Assembly (NCBI GenBank): GCA_964569025.1
Contig: CAZMSQ010000067.1
Span: 1 to 8,737 of the forward strand
From: CAZMSQ01 sp964569025
Lineage (GTDB): Bacteria; Bacteroidota; Bacteroidia; Chitinophagales; Saprospiraceae
DNA: 8,737 nucleotides
Direction of reading: 5' to 3'
In this document: positions 1 through 6,704 of the stretch, in pieces
Layout of the letters: the number at the start of each line of letters is the position of its first letter
Numbering within the stretch: position 1 is the first letter of the stretch
The notes under the pieces: generated by a model
Databases searched by the model: none
The model's input: only the letters and a program-made list of their open reading frames with translations
Told to the model about the DNA's origin: nothing
Translations under genes and position numbers: made by a program

Positions 1-1024
1 CTTTAAATTTCTTCTCTAATTGAATGTATTCTTCAATTTCTCCCCGCCCTGCCAATGAAAAGAGCATCAACCTGTACGTTTTTTCTACTCCCTTCGAATA
101 TGATTGGTCAATATAAAATTGAAGGGCCTGTTGCAGAAATCCGAGAGCTTCTGAATAATGTCCGGTTTTGTTTGATAATAATCCCCGATGTAATAAAACC
201 TGAGCTTCTTCATTTTGGCTCAACTCCCTTTCCCTTACCAAACTGTCTAATTGGTTGAGTACTCTATTTGCGTCTCCATAGCGACCGAGACCAATTTGAA
301 CCATAACATTATTGATCATTGAAGTAAACAACCCCAATAAAATGTCTTTCGATTCAAACTCTTCGATGGCTTTATTCGTATAGTATTGCGCTGAATCCCA
401 ATGAATCTCCTCATTGACGAAGGTTGTTGCCATGTTGACGAAATACAAACCAAAGAAATCAGGATCTTGGTCTATGTATTCATCAAACGATTGCTTGACA
501 TTCCTGAAATACATTCTCGCGGATTCATAATTTCCTTTTTTGTCTTCCAGAAGTCCTAGATTAATAAGCACATACAATGATCCGAGTGTGTCTCCCAACA
601 ATAAGGCATAGTCTCCGGATCTCTGGAGGGCATCCTGGGCTAGCCCGTACATCCCCTGAATTCCGTAGAGAATGCCGAGATTATTCCACACCTTAGACAG
701 CATATCCGAATGCTCCGCCTTCTGTGGGATATATTCAAGTGCAGCTTTGTTGAATGATTCGGAAAGCGCATATTTCCCATTGTAAAAGGCGATGAGGGCA
801 CGCAGATAATTAGATTTCCCAAGCAAAGAATCGGCCCCGAGCTCGACTGCCAGTTTGTGATAAGCCCTTACTTCGACAGAAGCCGAGTCGAGATTTGAAG
901 GAATAAGTGACCGAATCCGGTCAAAATCCCCTTGTGCTGCGCATGAATGATGAATGAATAAAAGGCTCACAACAATAGCCATAAGACGAACCATAAACAT
1001 CCCTTTCATCTGTCGCACACCCAT
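1..1024 (-). CDS. Exported TPR-repeat protein, partial (C-terminus beyond left edge); possible second TPR-AraC regulator
   Basis: An open reading frame runs from an ATG at 1022-1024 to the left edge without a stop, giving 341 visible residues. The N-terminus has a basic stretch and a hydrophobic core (about residues 16-25, AIVVSLLFI) ending in SCAAQG, which fits a Sec signal peptide; Cys28 makes a lipoprotein conceivable. After this come degenerate tetratricopeptide repeats at about 110-143, 150-183, 190-225, 230-264 and 272-305, for example NNLGILYGIQGMYGLAQDAL. TPR arrays bind proteins or peptides; the ligand is unknown. The start lies 10 bases after the stop of the TPR-AraC gene, so the two are probably cotranscribed. 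In-frame ATGs at 1009, 1000 and 994 are alternative starts, and 1009 gives a tidier signal peptide. By analogy with its neighbour, the missing C-terminus could hold a membrane helix and an AraC domain, but this is inference. The reading frame is secure; the function is not. Confidence 0.8.
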   Translation of the reverse strand, partial: MGVRQMKGMFMVRLMAIVVSLLFIHHSCAAQGDFDRIRSLIPSNLDSASVEVRAYHKLAVELGADSLLGKSNYLRALIAFYNGKYALSESFNKAALEYIPQKAEHSDMLSKVWNNLGILYGIQGMYGLAQDALQRSGDYALLLGDTLGSLYVLINLGLLEDKKGNYESARMYFRNVKQSFDEYIDQDPDFFGLYFVNMATTFVNEEIHWDSAQYYTNKAIEEFESKDILLGLFTSMINNVMVQIGLGRYGDANRVLNQLDSLVRERELSQNEEAQVLLHRGLLSNKTGHYSEALGFLQQALQFYIDQSYSKGVEKTYRLMLFSLAGRGEIEEYIQLEKKFK

Positions 1025-1034
1025 AGCTTCCCGA

Positions 1035-2774
1035 TTATTTATTCCAGTATGCATTCCGATACTCTCTCGGTGTCTGTTCTGTATGTTTCTTAAATACCCT
1101 GTAAAACGTTCTGTAACTTTGAAAGCCGCTCATGGATGCCACATCAGAAAAACTAAGACTCTCAGATTCCTTTACATGCTCTATGAGACGCTTAGATTTC
1201 TTCACCCTATACTGGTTCACAAAAGCACTGAAATTCATGTGCCCAATTGAATTTATGGCATTGGAAACCTGCACGCTGCCATAGCCAACTCTTTCTGACA
1301 ATGCGTCTATATTCAAATCAGGCTTTAAGTATAGCATCTCCTTTTCCATGACTTGACAAATTCTGTCAAACAGTTCTTTCAGGAATTGACTGTCTTCTGA
1401 ATTCAGGTTTTCGACCCCACTTTTTTGATTAACTGTCACTTGTTCTTTTCCCATGCTCGGAAATACCGGAATGTCGTGCTTCAATAGTGACCGTTTCATC
1501 GTAAAGAGTTGGATTTTCAAACTTTTGTTTGTTGTGTTCACATTTGAAAGGGTTAACAAACCGGCTAGGGTCAGAATAGCCACAACCAACATCCCAATCA
1601 ACCAAGATTTCCTCCGACTCAAACGAATGGCATCAATGATGCTTTGATCCAGACCTGCAATTTTCGTGTTCAACTTCTTCAATTCTTCAGACTTTTCACG
1701 GGTCCCATAAAGCACAACCAGCTCTTTTCGAGTATATTCAGCACGTTCCTGATTCAACCCATTAAAAAAAGCTGTGTAGGCATCAACTGTTTCATCATAA
1801 GCTGATACATTACCGGATGCTGCATAGCAGGCAAGGATTCGTTGCCACACTTTGACCAAAAGGTCACGTTCAGCAGCTGCAAATGGAGTGAGCAATTGAA
1901 GTGAAGTTGTAAAGTGCTGAATTGCATGTATATACATGCCCTGGGAAAAATGAGTTTCTCCTTGCACATATTCAAAAAAAGCGCTCTCCAGGGTATCCGT
2001 CTGCCTTGCATTAATCAATTCCCGGCTTTTCTCAAGGTAATCAAAGCATTCCTCAAACCGCTCTAGATCATTCAATGCCAGGGTCGCAAAAAGCATGGCC
2101 TTGACAAACTTATCCGGTATGCCACAGGAATCGTAAACTTCCATTGCCTGTTGTGCCAGTTCTAGTGCTGTTTGAGGATCCTCGTCTTCTGTCCGCGATA
2201 TGGAAGACAATAACATCCAGATGTCTGCGCGTTTTTCGGCATTTCCCACTCTCTGTGTGGTACCAAATATTTCTGCTGCTTGAAGAAAATGCTTACTTGC
2301 CTGTTGAGGGTTCTTGCGGGTGAGCTCCATCTGTCCAATTTCCAAATGGCAAATTGCTCGTGCGTAATCATCTGCACGCGAGGAAGCCAGGGCGAGTGCA
2401 GTATTCCATGCCACTTCCGATTTCTCGTAATGTTCCTGTACTGCAAGGCTTCTTGCGACAAACATCCAGGCGGTTTGCAAAAATCTCTCGTCCTCTTCAA
2501 CCTGTTGTGTTTGTATCGCATTCCGAAATGCATCCTCACTTAGGAAAGGGTGTTGGTCCAAAAAATATCCAAAGCCCTTTAAAAACCAGTATCTCGCAAG
2601 CAACGTATTGTCACTTTTCGCCCGCGCTTGCTCCAGAACACGTTCTGCCTCTGAGAAAATCAGATGATTTTCTTCAGGAATCCAATCGAAGGGCCTTGGG
2701 TAGGCGGTCAAATTCCCAAAACAAACGGACACATACGCCAATATGAATAAAACCAGACAGGTATATACTTTCAT
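1035..2774 (-). CDS. Membrane-anchored TPR sensor / AraC-family transcriptional regulator
   Basis: This 579-residue protein has a signal-peptide-like N-terminus (residues 1-20) and a helical TPR-like region at about 40-340, with repeats such as FEYVQGETHFSQGMYIHAIQHF. A charged, probably coiled-coil linker follows (about 340-388), then one membrane helix (391-410, WLIGMLVVAILTLAGLLTL) and a C-terminal AraC-type helix-turn-helix domain (about 478-575). The domain shows the usual two helix-turn-helix units, ending in FSDVASMSGFQSYRTFYRVFKKHTEQTPREYR. The arrangement implies that the TPR part senses something in the periplasm while the AraC part binds DNA in the cytoplasm. This architecture is common in Bacteroidota, where most members have unknown ligands and targets. 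The start at 2772-2774 is chosen because it gives the signal peptide directly. It lies 138 bases beyond the deoxynucleoside kinase stop, so it may have its own promoter. The next gene follows after 10 bases. The family assignment is firm; the regulon is unknown. Confidence 0.92.
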   Translation of the reverse strand: MKVYTCLVLFILAYVSVCFGNLTAYPRPFDWIPEENHLIFSEAERVLEQARAKSDNTLLARYWFLKGFGYFLDQHPFLSEDAFRNAIQTQQVEEDERFLQTAWMFVARSLAVQEHYEKSEVAWNTALALASSRADDYARAICHLEIGQMELTRKNPQQASKHFLQAAEIFGTTQRVGNAEKRADIWMLLSSISRTEDEDPQTALELAQQAMEVYDSCGIPDKFVKAMLFATLALNDLERFEECFDYLEKSRELINARQTDTLESAFFEYVQGETHFSQGMYIHAIQHFTTSLQLLTPFAAAERDLLVKVWQRILACYAASGNVSAYDETVDAYTAFFNGLNQERAEYTRKELVVLYGTREKSEELKKLNTKIAGLDQSIIDAIRLSRRKSWLIGMLVVAILTLAGLLTLSNVNTTNKSLKIQLFTMKRSLLKHDIPVFPSMGKEQVTVNQKSGVENLNSEDSQFLKELFDRICQVMEKEMLYLKPDLNIDALSERVGYGSVQVSNAINSIGHMNFSAFVNQYRVKKSKRLIEHVKESESLSFSDVASMSGFQSYRTFYRVFKKHTEQTPREYRNAYWNK

Positions 2775-2912
2775 GGCAAATAATTCTTGACTCTGGATCA
2801 GTTCAACACCCCCAGTGTAGAGACCTCTTTGTTACGAATATACGCAAAGCAGAAAAGAGTATCTCTAGGAGTCTTCGCAAACAAAATTTGGCAGAATGGT
2901 TGGGCGCGATGA
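2775..2912. other. Intergenic gap between dNK and the TPR-AraC gene; weak promoter candidate only
   Basis: These 138 bases separate the kinase stop from the regulator start, both on the minus strand. No convincing terminator hairpin with a T-run was seen. On the minus strand, TATATTCG at 2842-2835 matches the Bacteroidota -7 consensus TAnnTTTG at all but one position and would give a leader of about 55-60 bases. No TTG was found at the right distance for a -33 element, so the site is only a weak candidate. The gap is the largest in the minus-strand block and marks the likeliest boundary between the hutH operon and the regulator genes. Confidence 0.3.
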
Positions 2913-3569
2913 CTATCTCAAATAACTCACATGATTCATCCCCGGCCTGTGATGTTCCTGAATGAGCTCAAGAACCAACGCGTAACTCTCTGGATTCCCA
3001 ACAAAATCAAGCTCATTGGCATTGAGCAACACGATTGGAATTTCGGATTCGACCTTAAAGTATTCAAAATAAGCACTTGAAATCCGATCAAGGTAGGCTT
3101 CAGAGATATTTTGTTCGTATTCCCTATTCCGTTTTCTGATATTGGCCAACAGGTTCGGCACAGATCTGTGCAGAAAGATGATCAGGTCCGGCTTCGGAAA
3201 ATTCATTTGCAGAGACTGATAAAGTCTTTGAAACAAACGGTATTCTTCATCGCCAAGAGTCTGTCTGGCAAACAAGACAGATTTCAAGAAGTAATAATCT
3301 GCCACTGTGCGATGTTGGAAAATCTCCATGGACTTGAAATGCTCTTGCAGCTGTTTGTGGCGCTCCGACAAGAAAAACAACTCAACTGGAAAGGCATATC
3401 GCTCCTGATTTTTGTAAAAATGGGGCAAAAAAGGATTTTCTGCAAACTCTTCCAGAATGAGTCGGGAGTTCAAATCTTCTGCCAATTTTCTGGAAAGCGT
3501 AGTTTTCCCTGCACCGATATTGCCTTCGATGGCGATGTATTGGTATGGAATATGGTCGATATGGATCAT
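2913..3569 (-). CDS. Deoxynucleoside kinase (dCK/dGK family)
   Basis: The product phosphorylates deoxynucleosides to the monophosphates with a nucleoside triphosphate, a cytosolic salvage step for DNA precursors. The 218 residues carry the P-loop GNIGAGKT (16-23) and the LEEFAENPF segment (39-47), where this family places its catalytic carboxylate (Glu40/Glu41). Also visible are SERHKQLQ (68-75), the strand PDLIIFLHRS (127-136) and the arginine-rich LID, IRKRNREYEQN (144-154), followed by the YL..I...YFEYF pattern. The family's [DE]R[ST] motif appears as HRT (86-88), with His in place of the acidic residue. Length is normal for bacterial members. The specificity (dA, dG, dC or broad) cannot be read from sequence. 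The start ATG overlaps the folK stop as ATGA (3566-3569), so translation is probably coupled; folK-dNK linkage is known in Bacteroidota. Confidence 0.93.
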   Translation of the reverse strand: MIHIDHIPYQYIAIEGNIGAGKTTLSRKLAEDLNSRLILEEFAENPFLPHFYKNQERYAFPVELFFLSERHKQLQEHFKSMEIFQHRTVADYYFLKSVLFARQTLGDEEYRLFQRLYQSLQMNFPKPDLIIFLHRSVPNLLANIRKRNREYEQNISEAYLDRISSAYFEYFKVESEIPIVLLNANELDFVGNPESYALVLELIQEHHRPGMNHVSYLR

Positions 3570-4084
3570 CCTTTCAGATTTCTCTCGGAATCCAGTCGTG
3601 TGACTGCGAGCGCGTCTTCGCAGGCTATTGCCAGTTGTGTCATGGTCTGTCCACTTACAGGGTCAACCCAATCAGGTGCAATTTCCTTCATGGGCTCTAA
3701 GACAAAATTCCGCACATGAGCTCTCGGATGGGGAACCTGGAGCCCATCACTTTGCCGTAATTCCTGACCGTAATACAAAATATCGATGTCAATGACCCGC
3801 GGGGCATTGCGGTTTGCCTTATGCCTTCTTCTTCCCATTGCTTCTTCAATAGCAAGAATCAGATTCAGCACCTGTTCCGGCGGCAGCATAGTGCGAATCA
3901 GTATGACCTGATTGAAATAGTCCGGCTGATCCGGGTCTCCCCAAGGGGCTGTTTGATACACACTACTTTTTGCCTCAGCTGGCCCTACGCTGAGCCTGAG
4001 CCTCCGGATTGCATCACTGAGATTCCCGAGACAATCGCCTGTATTAGATCCAAGACCTAAAAATACTGGAATACTCCGACTCAC
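3566..4084 (-). CDS. folK: 2-amino-4-hydroxy-6-hydroxymethyldihydropteridine diphosphokinase (HPPK)
   Basis: HPPK transfers pyrophosphate from ATP to 6-hydroxymethyl-7,8-dihydropterin, the step before dihydropteroate synthase in folate synthesis. With the GTG start used here the protein is 172 residues, near the usual 155-175. All family blocks are present: FLGLGSNTGD at the N-terminus, SSVYQTAPWGDPDQPDYFNQV (pterin pocket and loop), EEAMGRRRHKANRNAPRVID leading into DIDILYYG (the DxD pair binds magnesium), and VPHPRAHVRNFVLEPM near the end. An upstream ATG at 4136-4138 would add 18 residues (MQRGGAEYS...) and overlap the protease gene by 58 bases. That extension matches nothing in the family. 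The GTG at 4082-4084 instead overlaps the protease stop as GTGA, mirroring the ATGA junction at the other end of this gene. The function is certain; the start is a judgement. Confidence 0.94.
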   Translation of the reverse strand: MSRSIPVFLGLGSNTGDCLGNLSDAIRRLRLSVGPAEAKSSVYQTAPWGDPDQPDYFNQVILIRTMLPPEQVLNLILAIEEAMGRRRHKANRNAPRVIDIDILYYGQELRQSDGLQVPHPRAHVRNFVLEPMKEIAPDWVDPVSGQTMTQLAIACEDALAVTRLDSERNLKG

Positions 4085-4878
4085 AGCCCACTTTTGATTT
4101 TGTTGTATTCCGGAATATTCCGCGCCTCCCCTCTGCATCCAAAACTCAAGCGTTGTGTGTTGATATGCTCGACCCGATTACCCGGATTCGGATGGGTGCT
4201 CAAAAATTCAGGGGGCGTTGAGCGGCCTTCCATTTTCTCAAAAAACCCGGCGGCCCCGGCAGCATTGTAATCTGTCGGGCACAGGTATTTGACAGACCAA
4301 AGATCTGCCTCAGTTTCATGGTCTCTGCTGAACTTTAGTGAAAGCAGTCCCATTGCAATCTGCTCCGCCTGCCCGGGCTCTGACTTGCCGCTGATAAGTG
4401 CATACAATGCCGAAATACCATATGCCCTTGTCATCTGCCTCGTCGAATGACGCAGAGCGGCATGTGCGATTTCATGAGCCATCACCCCGGCAAGCTGATC
4501 TTCTGAGTCGAGATACTTGATCAGGCCGGTATACACATAAATATACCCTCCCGGAGTGCAAAAGGCATTCAGCGTTTCGTCATCATTGATGATGCGGATT
4601 TCCCACGCAAACTGGTCAGCGTGGGCCACCAGCCCTGTATTGAGAATGCGTGTGGTCAACCGCCGAACATATGCGTAGACAGCCTCATTCCCGTTTTCCG
4701 GCAAAATGGGAAACTGCTGCGGATCATCTGCTATCTGCTGACTGACCTGCAGTCCGAGTGCCTTGTCGTCTTCGATTGAAAACACGTTCAATTGAGAGGT
4801 GGCCCCGCAACCTCCAAAAAAGCCAATTGAAGAGAGGAGAATGAGAATGGAGAATGGGAAATTATGAATTCTGATCAT
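4081..4878 (-). CDS. M48-family zinc metalloprotease, probable lipoprotein
   Basis: This is a 265-residue peptidase of the Ste24/HtpX/BepA superfamily. The N-terminus is a hydrophobic signal ending in FFGGC, so Cys24 is a plausible lipidation site, although Phe at -3 is unusual for a lipobox. The catalytic motif HEIAH is at 135-139 (His135 and His139 bind zinc, Glu136 is the general base). The downstream motif ETEAD (188-192) supplies the third ligand, Glu188. STHPNPGNRVEHI (227-239) is the typical family C-terminal block. No membrane helices follow the signal, so it resembles the periplasmic BepA/LoiP-like type rather than HtpX, and a role in envelope protein quality control is inferred. The frame stays open upstream to 5085, but that part lies inside hutH and lacks a signal peptide. 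The ATG at 4876-4878 overlaps the hutH end by 17 bases; the stop overlaps the folK GTG. Confidence 0.93.
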   Translation of the reverse strand: MIRIHNFPFSILILLSSIGFFGGCGATSQLNVFSIEDDKALGLQVSQQIADDPQQFPILPENGNEAVYAYVRRLTTRILNTGLVAHADQFAWEIRIINDDETLNAFCTPGGYIYVYTGLIKYLDSEDQLAGVMAHEIAHAALRHSTRQMTRAYGISALYALISGKSEPGQAEQIAMGLLSLKFSRDHETEADLWSVKYLCPTDYNAAGAAGFFEKMEGRSTPPEFLSTHPNPGNRVEHINTQRLSFGCRGEARNIPEYNKIKSGL

Positions 4879-6412
4879 TGGAAACTGAGTCAGTGGGTTT
4901 TTGAGAGAATGTGAGAATGTCCTGAAAAGTTCCACTCTGAAGAAATTCAAGGGTACGCTGAATGTCTCCTGACAGCACCCGGTCATCGTCCAGCTCGGGA
5001 ACAATTTTCCGATATTTCTCCAAAACGCTTTCAAGAGGTTCAGAAGTCTTGAACGGCCGTCGGAAAGCCATCGCCCGGGCGGCACTCATCCATTCTATTG
5101 CAAGCAATCTCTCGAGGTTTTCCACCATGCGATAGAGACGCGTGGCTCCATTGGCCGCCATGCTGACGTGGTCTTCCTGCCCATTAGAAGAGACGATTGA
5201 ATCTACCGAGGCTGGTGTGCTGAGTTGTTTGTTCTGACTCACGATGGCGGCGGCTGTATATTGCGCAATCATCAACCCCGACTGAAGCCCCGGATTTGCA
5301 GCCAGAAACGGATTGAGCCCGCGTTGTCCGGACATCAGCTGGAAGGTGCGCCGCTCGGAGATATTCCCCAACTCAGCCAGTGCCACAGCCATATAATCGA
5401 AGACCAGTGCCAGCGGCTGTGCATGAAAGTTGCCACCTGAAAGGATGGCATTGGCCGATTCAATGACATTGGGATTATCCGTGACGCCATTGAGTTCTGT
5501 CTCAATGACCTCTGCGGCGTGGTGCAGGGCTGTCCAACTGGCACCGTGCACCTGCGGTACGCACCGGAAAGCATAAGGATCTTGAACGCTGTACCCCTGC
5601 TGTTGGTCTATCTCGCTGCCCTTCAACAACTCCCTGATTGCTGCCGCCGCCAGCACCTGCCCTTTATGAGGCCGAATACCATGGATGGCCTGATGAAAGG
5701 GGTCCATGCTCCCATGGAAAGCATCATGTGAAAGTGCCGCACACGCGTTGGCAGTGCCCCACAAGCGGCTTCCGTTCCCCAGAGCCCAAAGCCCATACGC
5801 CAACGAAAACTGAGTACCATTCAGCAATGCCAGTCCTTCCTTTGATTGCAATGGTAGTGGCTTCATGCGAATGGCAGCGAGTGCATCCTGCGAAGGCATC
5901 CTCACTCCCTTATAATTGACCTCCCCCTCTCCGATCAGTGGCAAGCTGAGATGCGCCAGTGGTGCAAGATCGCCCGATGCACCCAATGAGCCCAGCTGGT
6001 ACACGACCGGGCTCACACCCGCGTTGTAAAGGCCAAGCAGCGCCTCCACCAGCTCCACCCGCACCCCCGAATATCCGTGGCTCAGATTGAGTACCTTGAG
6101 CAGCAGCATCAGCCTGACAATCTCCTCAGGCACCTCGTCACCCACCCCCGCCGCATGCGAGCGCACCAGGTTATGCTGTAACACCTCGAGCTCCGTCCCG
6201 GAAATCCGAATATTGCACAAAGACCCAAACCCCGTATTGATCCCATACACTGGCTGGTCGCTCTCCGCCACCCGCCTCTCCAAAAACGCCCGGTTCTGCC
6301 TGATGCGGTCTTTCACCGCCTCACTTAAAACCACCCTCCGCCCAGACCGGGACAGCACCACCGCCCCCTCTGCAGTGAGCGGATGCAATTCGATTATATA
6401 GTCTTGTTCCAT
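4862..6412 (-). CDS. hutH: Histidine ammonia-lyase
   Basis: The enzyme removes ammonia from L-histidine to give urocanate, the first step of histidine breakdown. With the start used here it has 516 residues, close to the usual 500-510. The self-cyclising MIO triad Ala-Ser-Gly is at 145-147 within GSLGASGDLAPLAHLSLP. Other family marks are YGINTGFG (56-63), RSHAAGVG (84-91; Ser-His is the histidine-selective pair, unlike tyrosine or phenylalanine lyases), NGTQ (198-201), QDPYAFRCVPQVHGA (277-291) and GGNFHAQP (326-333). The frame extends upstream to an ATG at 6475, with others at 6439 and 6436. The start at 6412 is preferred because family members begin only a few residues before the LHPLTAEG-like strand, and because the longest version would be encoded by the palindrome at 6460-6479. 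No hutU, hutI or hutG is in the window. Its end overlaps the protease start by 17 bases. Confidence 0.95.
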   Translation of the reverse strand: MEQDYIIELHPLTAEGAVVLSRSGRRVVLSEAVKDRIRQNRAFLERRVAESDQPVYGINTGFGSLCNIRISGTELEVLQHNLVRSHAAGVGDEVPEEIVRLMLLLKVLNLSHGYSGVRVELVEALLGLYNAGVSPVVYQLGSLGASGDLAPLAHLSLPLIGEGEVNYKGVRMPSQDALAAIRMKPLPLQSKEGLALLNGTQFSLAYGLWALGNGSRLWGTANACAALSHDAFHGSMDPFHQAIHGIRPHKGQVLAAAAIRELLKGSEIDQQQGYSVQDPYAFRCVPQVHGASWTALHHAAEVIETELNGVTDNPNVIESANAILSGGNFHAQPLALVFDYMAVALAELGNISERRTFQLMSGQRGLNPFLAANPGLQSGLMIAQYTAAAIVSQNKQLSTPASVDSIVSSNGQEDHVSMAANGATRLYRMVENLERLLAIEWMSAARAMAFRRPFKTSEPLESVLEKYRKIVPELDDDRVLSGDIQRTLEFLQSGTFQDILTFSQKPTDSVSNDQNS

Positions 6413-6442
6413 GTCTGCTAAGGTACGTACTTCCATCATTTT

Positions 6443-6479
6443 CCCATTGCTGCATCGCGCCCATTGCATATGCAATGGG
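6443..6479. promoter_or_regulatory. Perfect 20-bp palindrome plus an extra half-site, likely operator
   Basis: CCCATTGCATATGCAATGGG at 6460-6479 is a perfect inverted repeat with no spacer. The half-site CCCATTGC occurs once more at 6443-6450, in direct orientation and 17 bases upstream of the palindrome's left half. A perfect palindrome of this size next to a repeated half-site in a divergent intergenic region is the usual look of a binding site for a dimeric regulator. It lies 48 bases ahead of the preferred hutH start and about 225 bases ahead of skp1, so hutH is the likelier target. The regulator is not identifiable from the sequence. Confidence 0.55.
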
Positions 6480-6494
6480 TGGCCATATCCGCAT

Positions 6495-6541
6495 CACAGG
6501 GGCGCCCCCTCTGCTAGCACGGGAGCCCCTCGTGGGCGCCC
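6495..6541. repeat. GC-rich nested inverted repeat, possible copy of a dispersed intergenic element
   Basis: CACAGGGGC (6495-6503) pairs with GCCCCTCGTG (6525-6534), leaving one bulged base. The apex contains the 8-bp palindrome TGCTAGCA (6512-6519). GGGGCGCCCC (6499-6508) and GGGCGCCC (6534-6541) are themselves palindromes. Two blocks on its minus strand, CCCGTGC and AGAGGGGGCG, recur on the plus strand at 8707-8724 with 1 instead of 4 bases between them. No T-run follows on either strand, so it is not a classical terminator, though it lies between two divergent genes where none is needed. Confidence 0.5.
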
Positions 6542-6544
6542 GAG

Positions 6545-6564
6545 ATTCGTTAAGCATTCGTTAA
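6545..6564. repeat. Tandem 9-bp direct repeat ATTCGTTAA
   Basis: ATTCGTTAA occurs at 6545-6553 and again at 6556-6564, an 11-bp period of about one helical turn. The same stretch also contains GTTAA...TTAAC as an inverted pair (6549-6553 and 6561-6565). It could be a protein-binding site in the skp1 upstream region, but two short AT-rich copies may also be chance. Confidence 0.3.
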
Positions 6565-6625
6565 CACAGCCCCCAGAGAAACCACACCCATCCCAAAAAT
6601 CGTTTCCGAAATCAGAAAGAAAAAG

Positions 6626-6677
6626 CGCCAAAGTCAAAAAGTGACGCAGGGTTCGTACCTTCGCACAGTCTTTGGCG
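6626..6677 (+). promoter_or_regulatory. Candidate skp1 promoter inside an 8-bp inverted repeat
   Basis: TACCTTCG at 6656-6663 matches the Bacteroidota -7 element TAnnTTTG at all but one position and lies 41 bases before the skp1 ATG. It is framed by CGCCAAAG (6626-6633) and CTTTGGCG (6670-6677), a perfect 8-bp inverted repeat. A smaller one, GTCA-N5-TGAC, lies at 6633-6645. No clear -33 TTG was seen at the expected distance. The outer repeat could place the promoter core in a repressor-binding or loop-forming site. Confidence 0.4.
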
Positions 6678-6704
6678 AATTCCACTGACCAAAATTCTGT
6701 ACAA

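Noticed and set aside
2162..2746. Frames of 125-130 codons overlapping the TPR region of the AraC regulator
   Set aside because: They are antisense or out-of-frame readings of a well-supported coding sequence.
3111..3719. Plus-strand open frame of 202 codons opposite the kinase and folK
   Set aside because: It is a shadow of two firmly identified genes on the other strand and shows no protein motif.
4879..5085. N-terminal extension of the M48 protease frame
   Set aside because: It lies wholly inside hutH, lacks a signal peptide, and the internal ATG at 4876-4878 gives a clear lipoprotein-like signal.
6413..6475. Longer hutH N-terminus
   Set aside because: The added residues do not match the family start and the first ones are encoded by the palindrome at 6460-6479.
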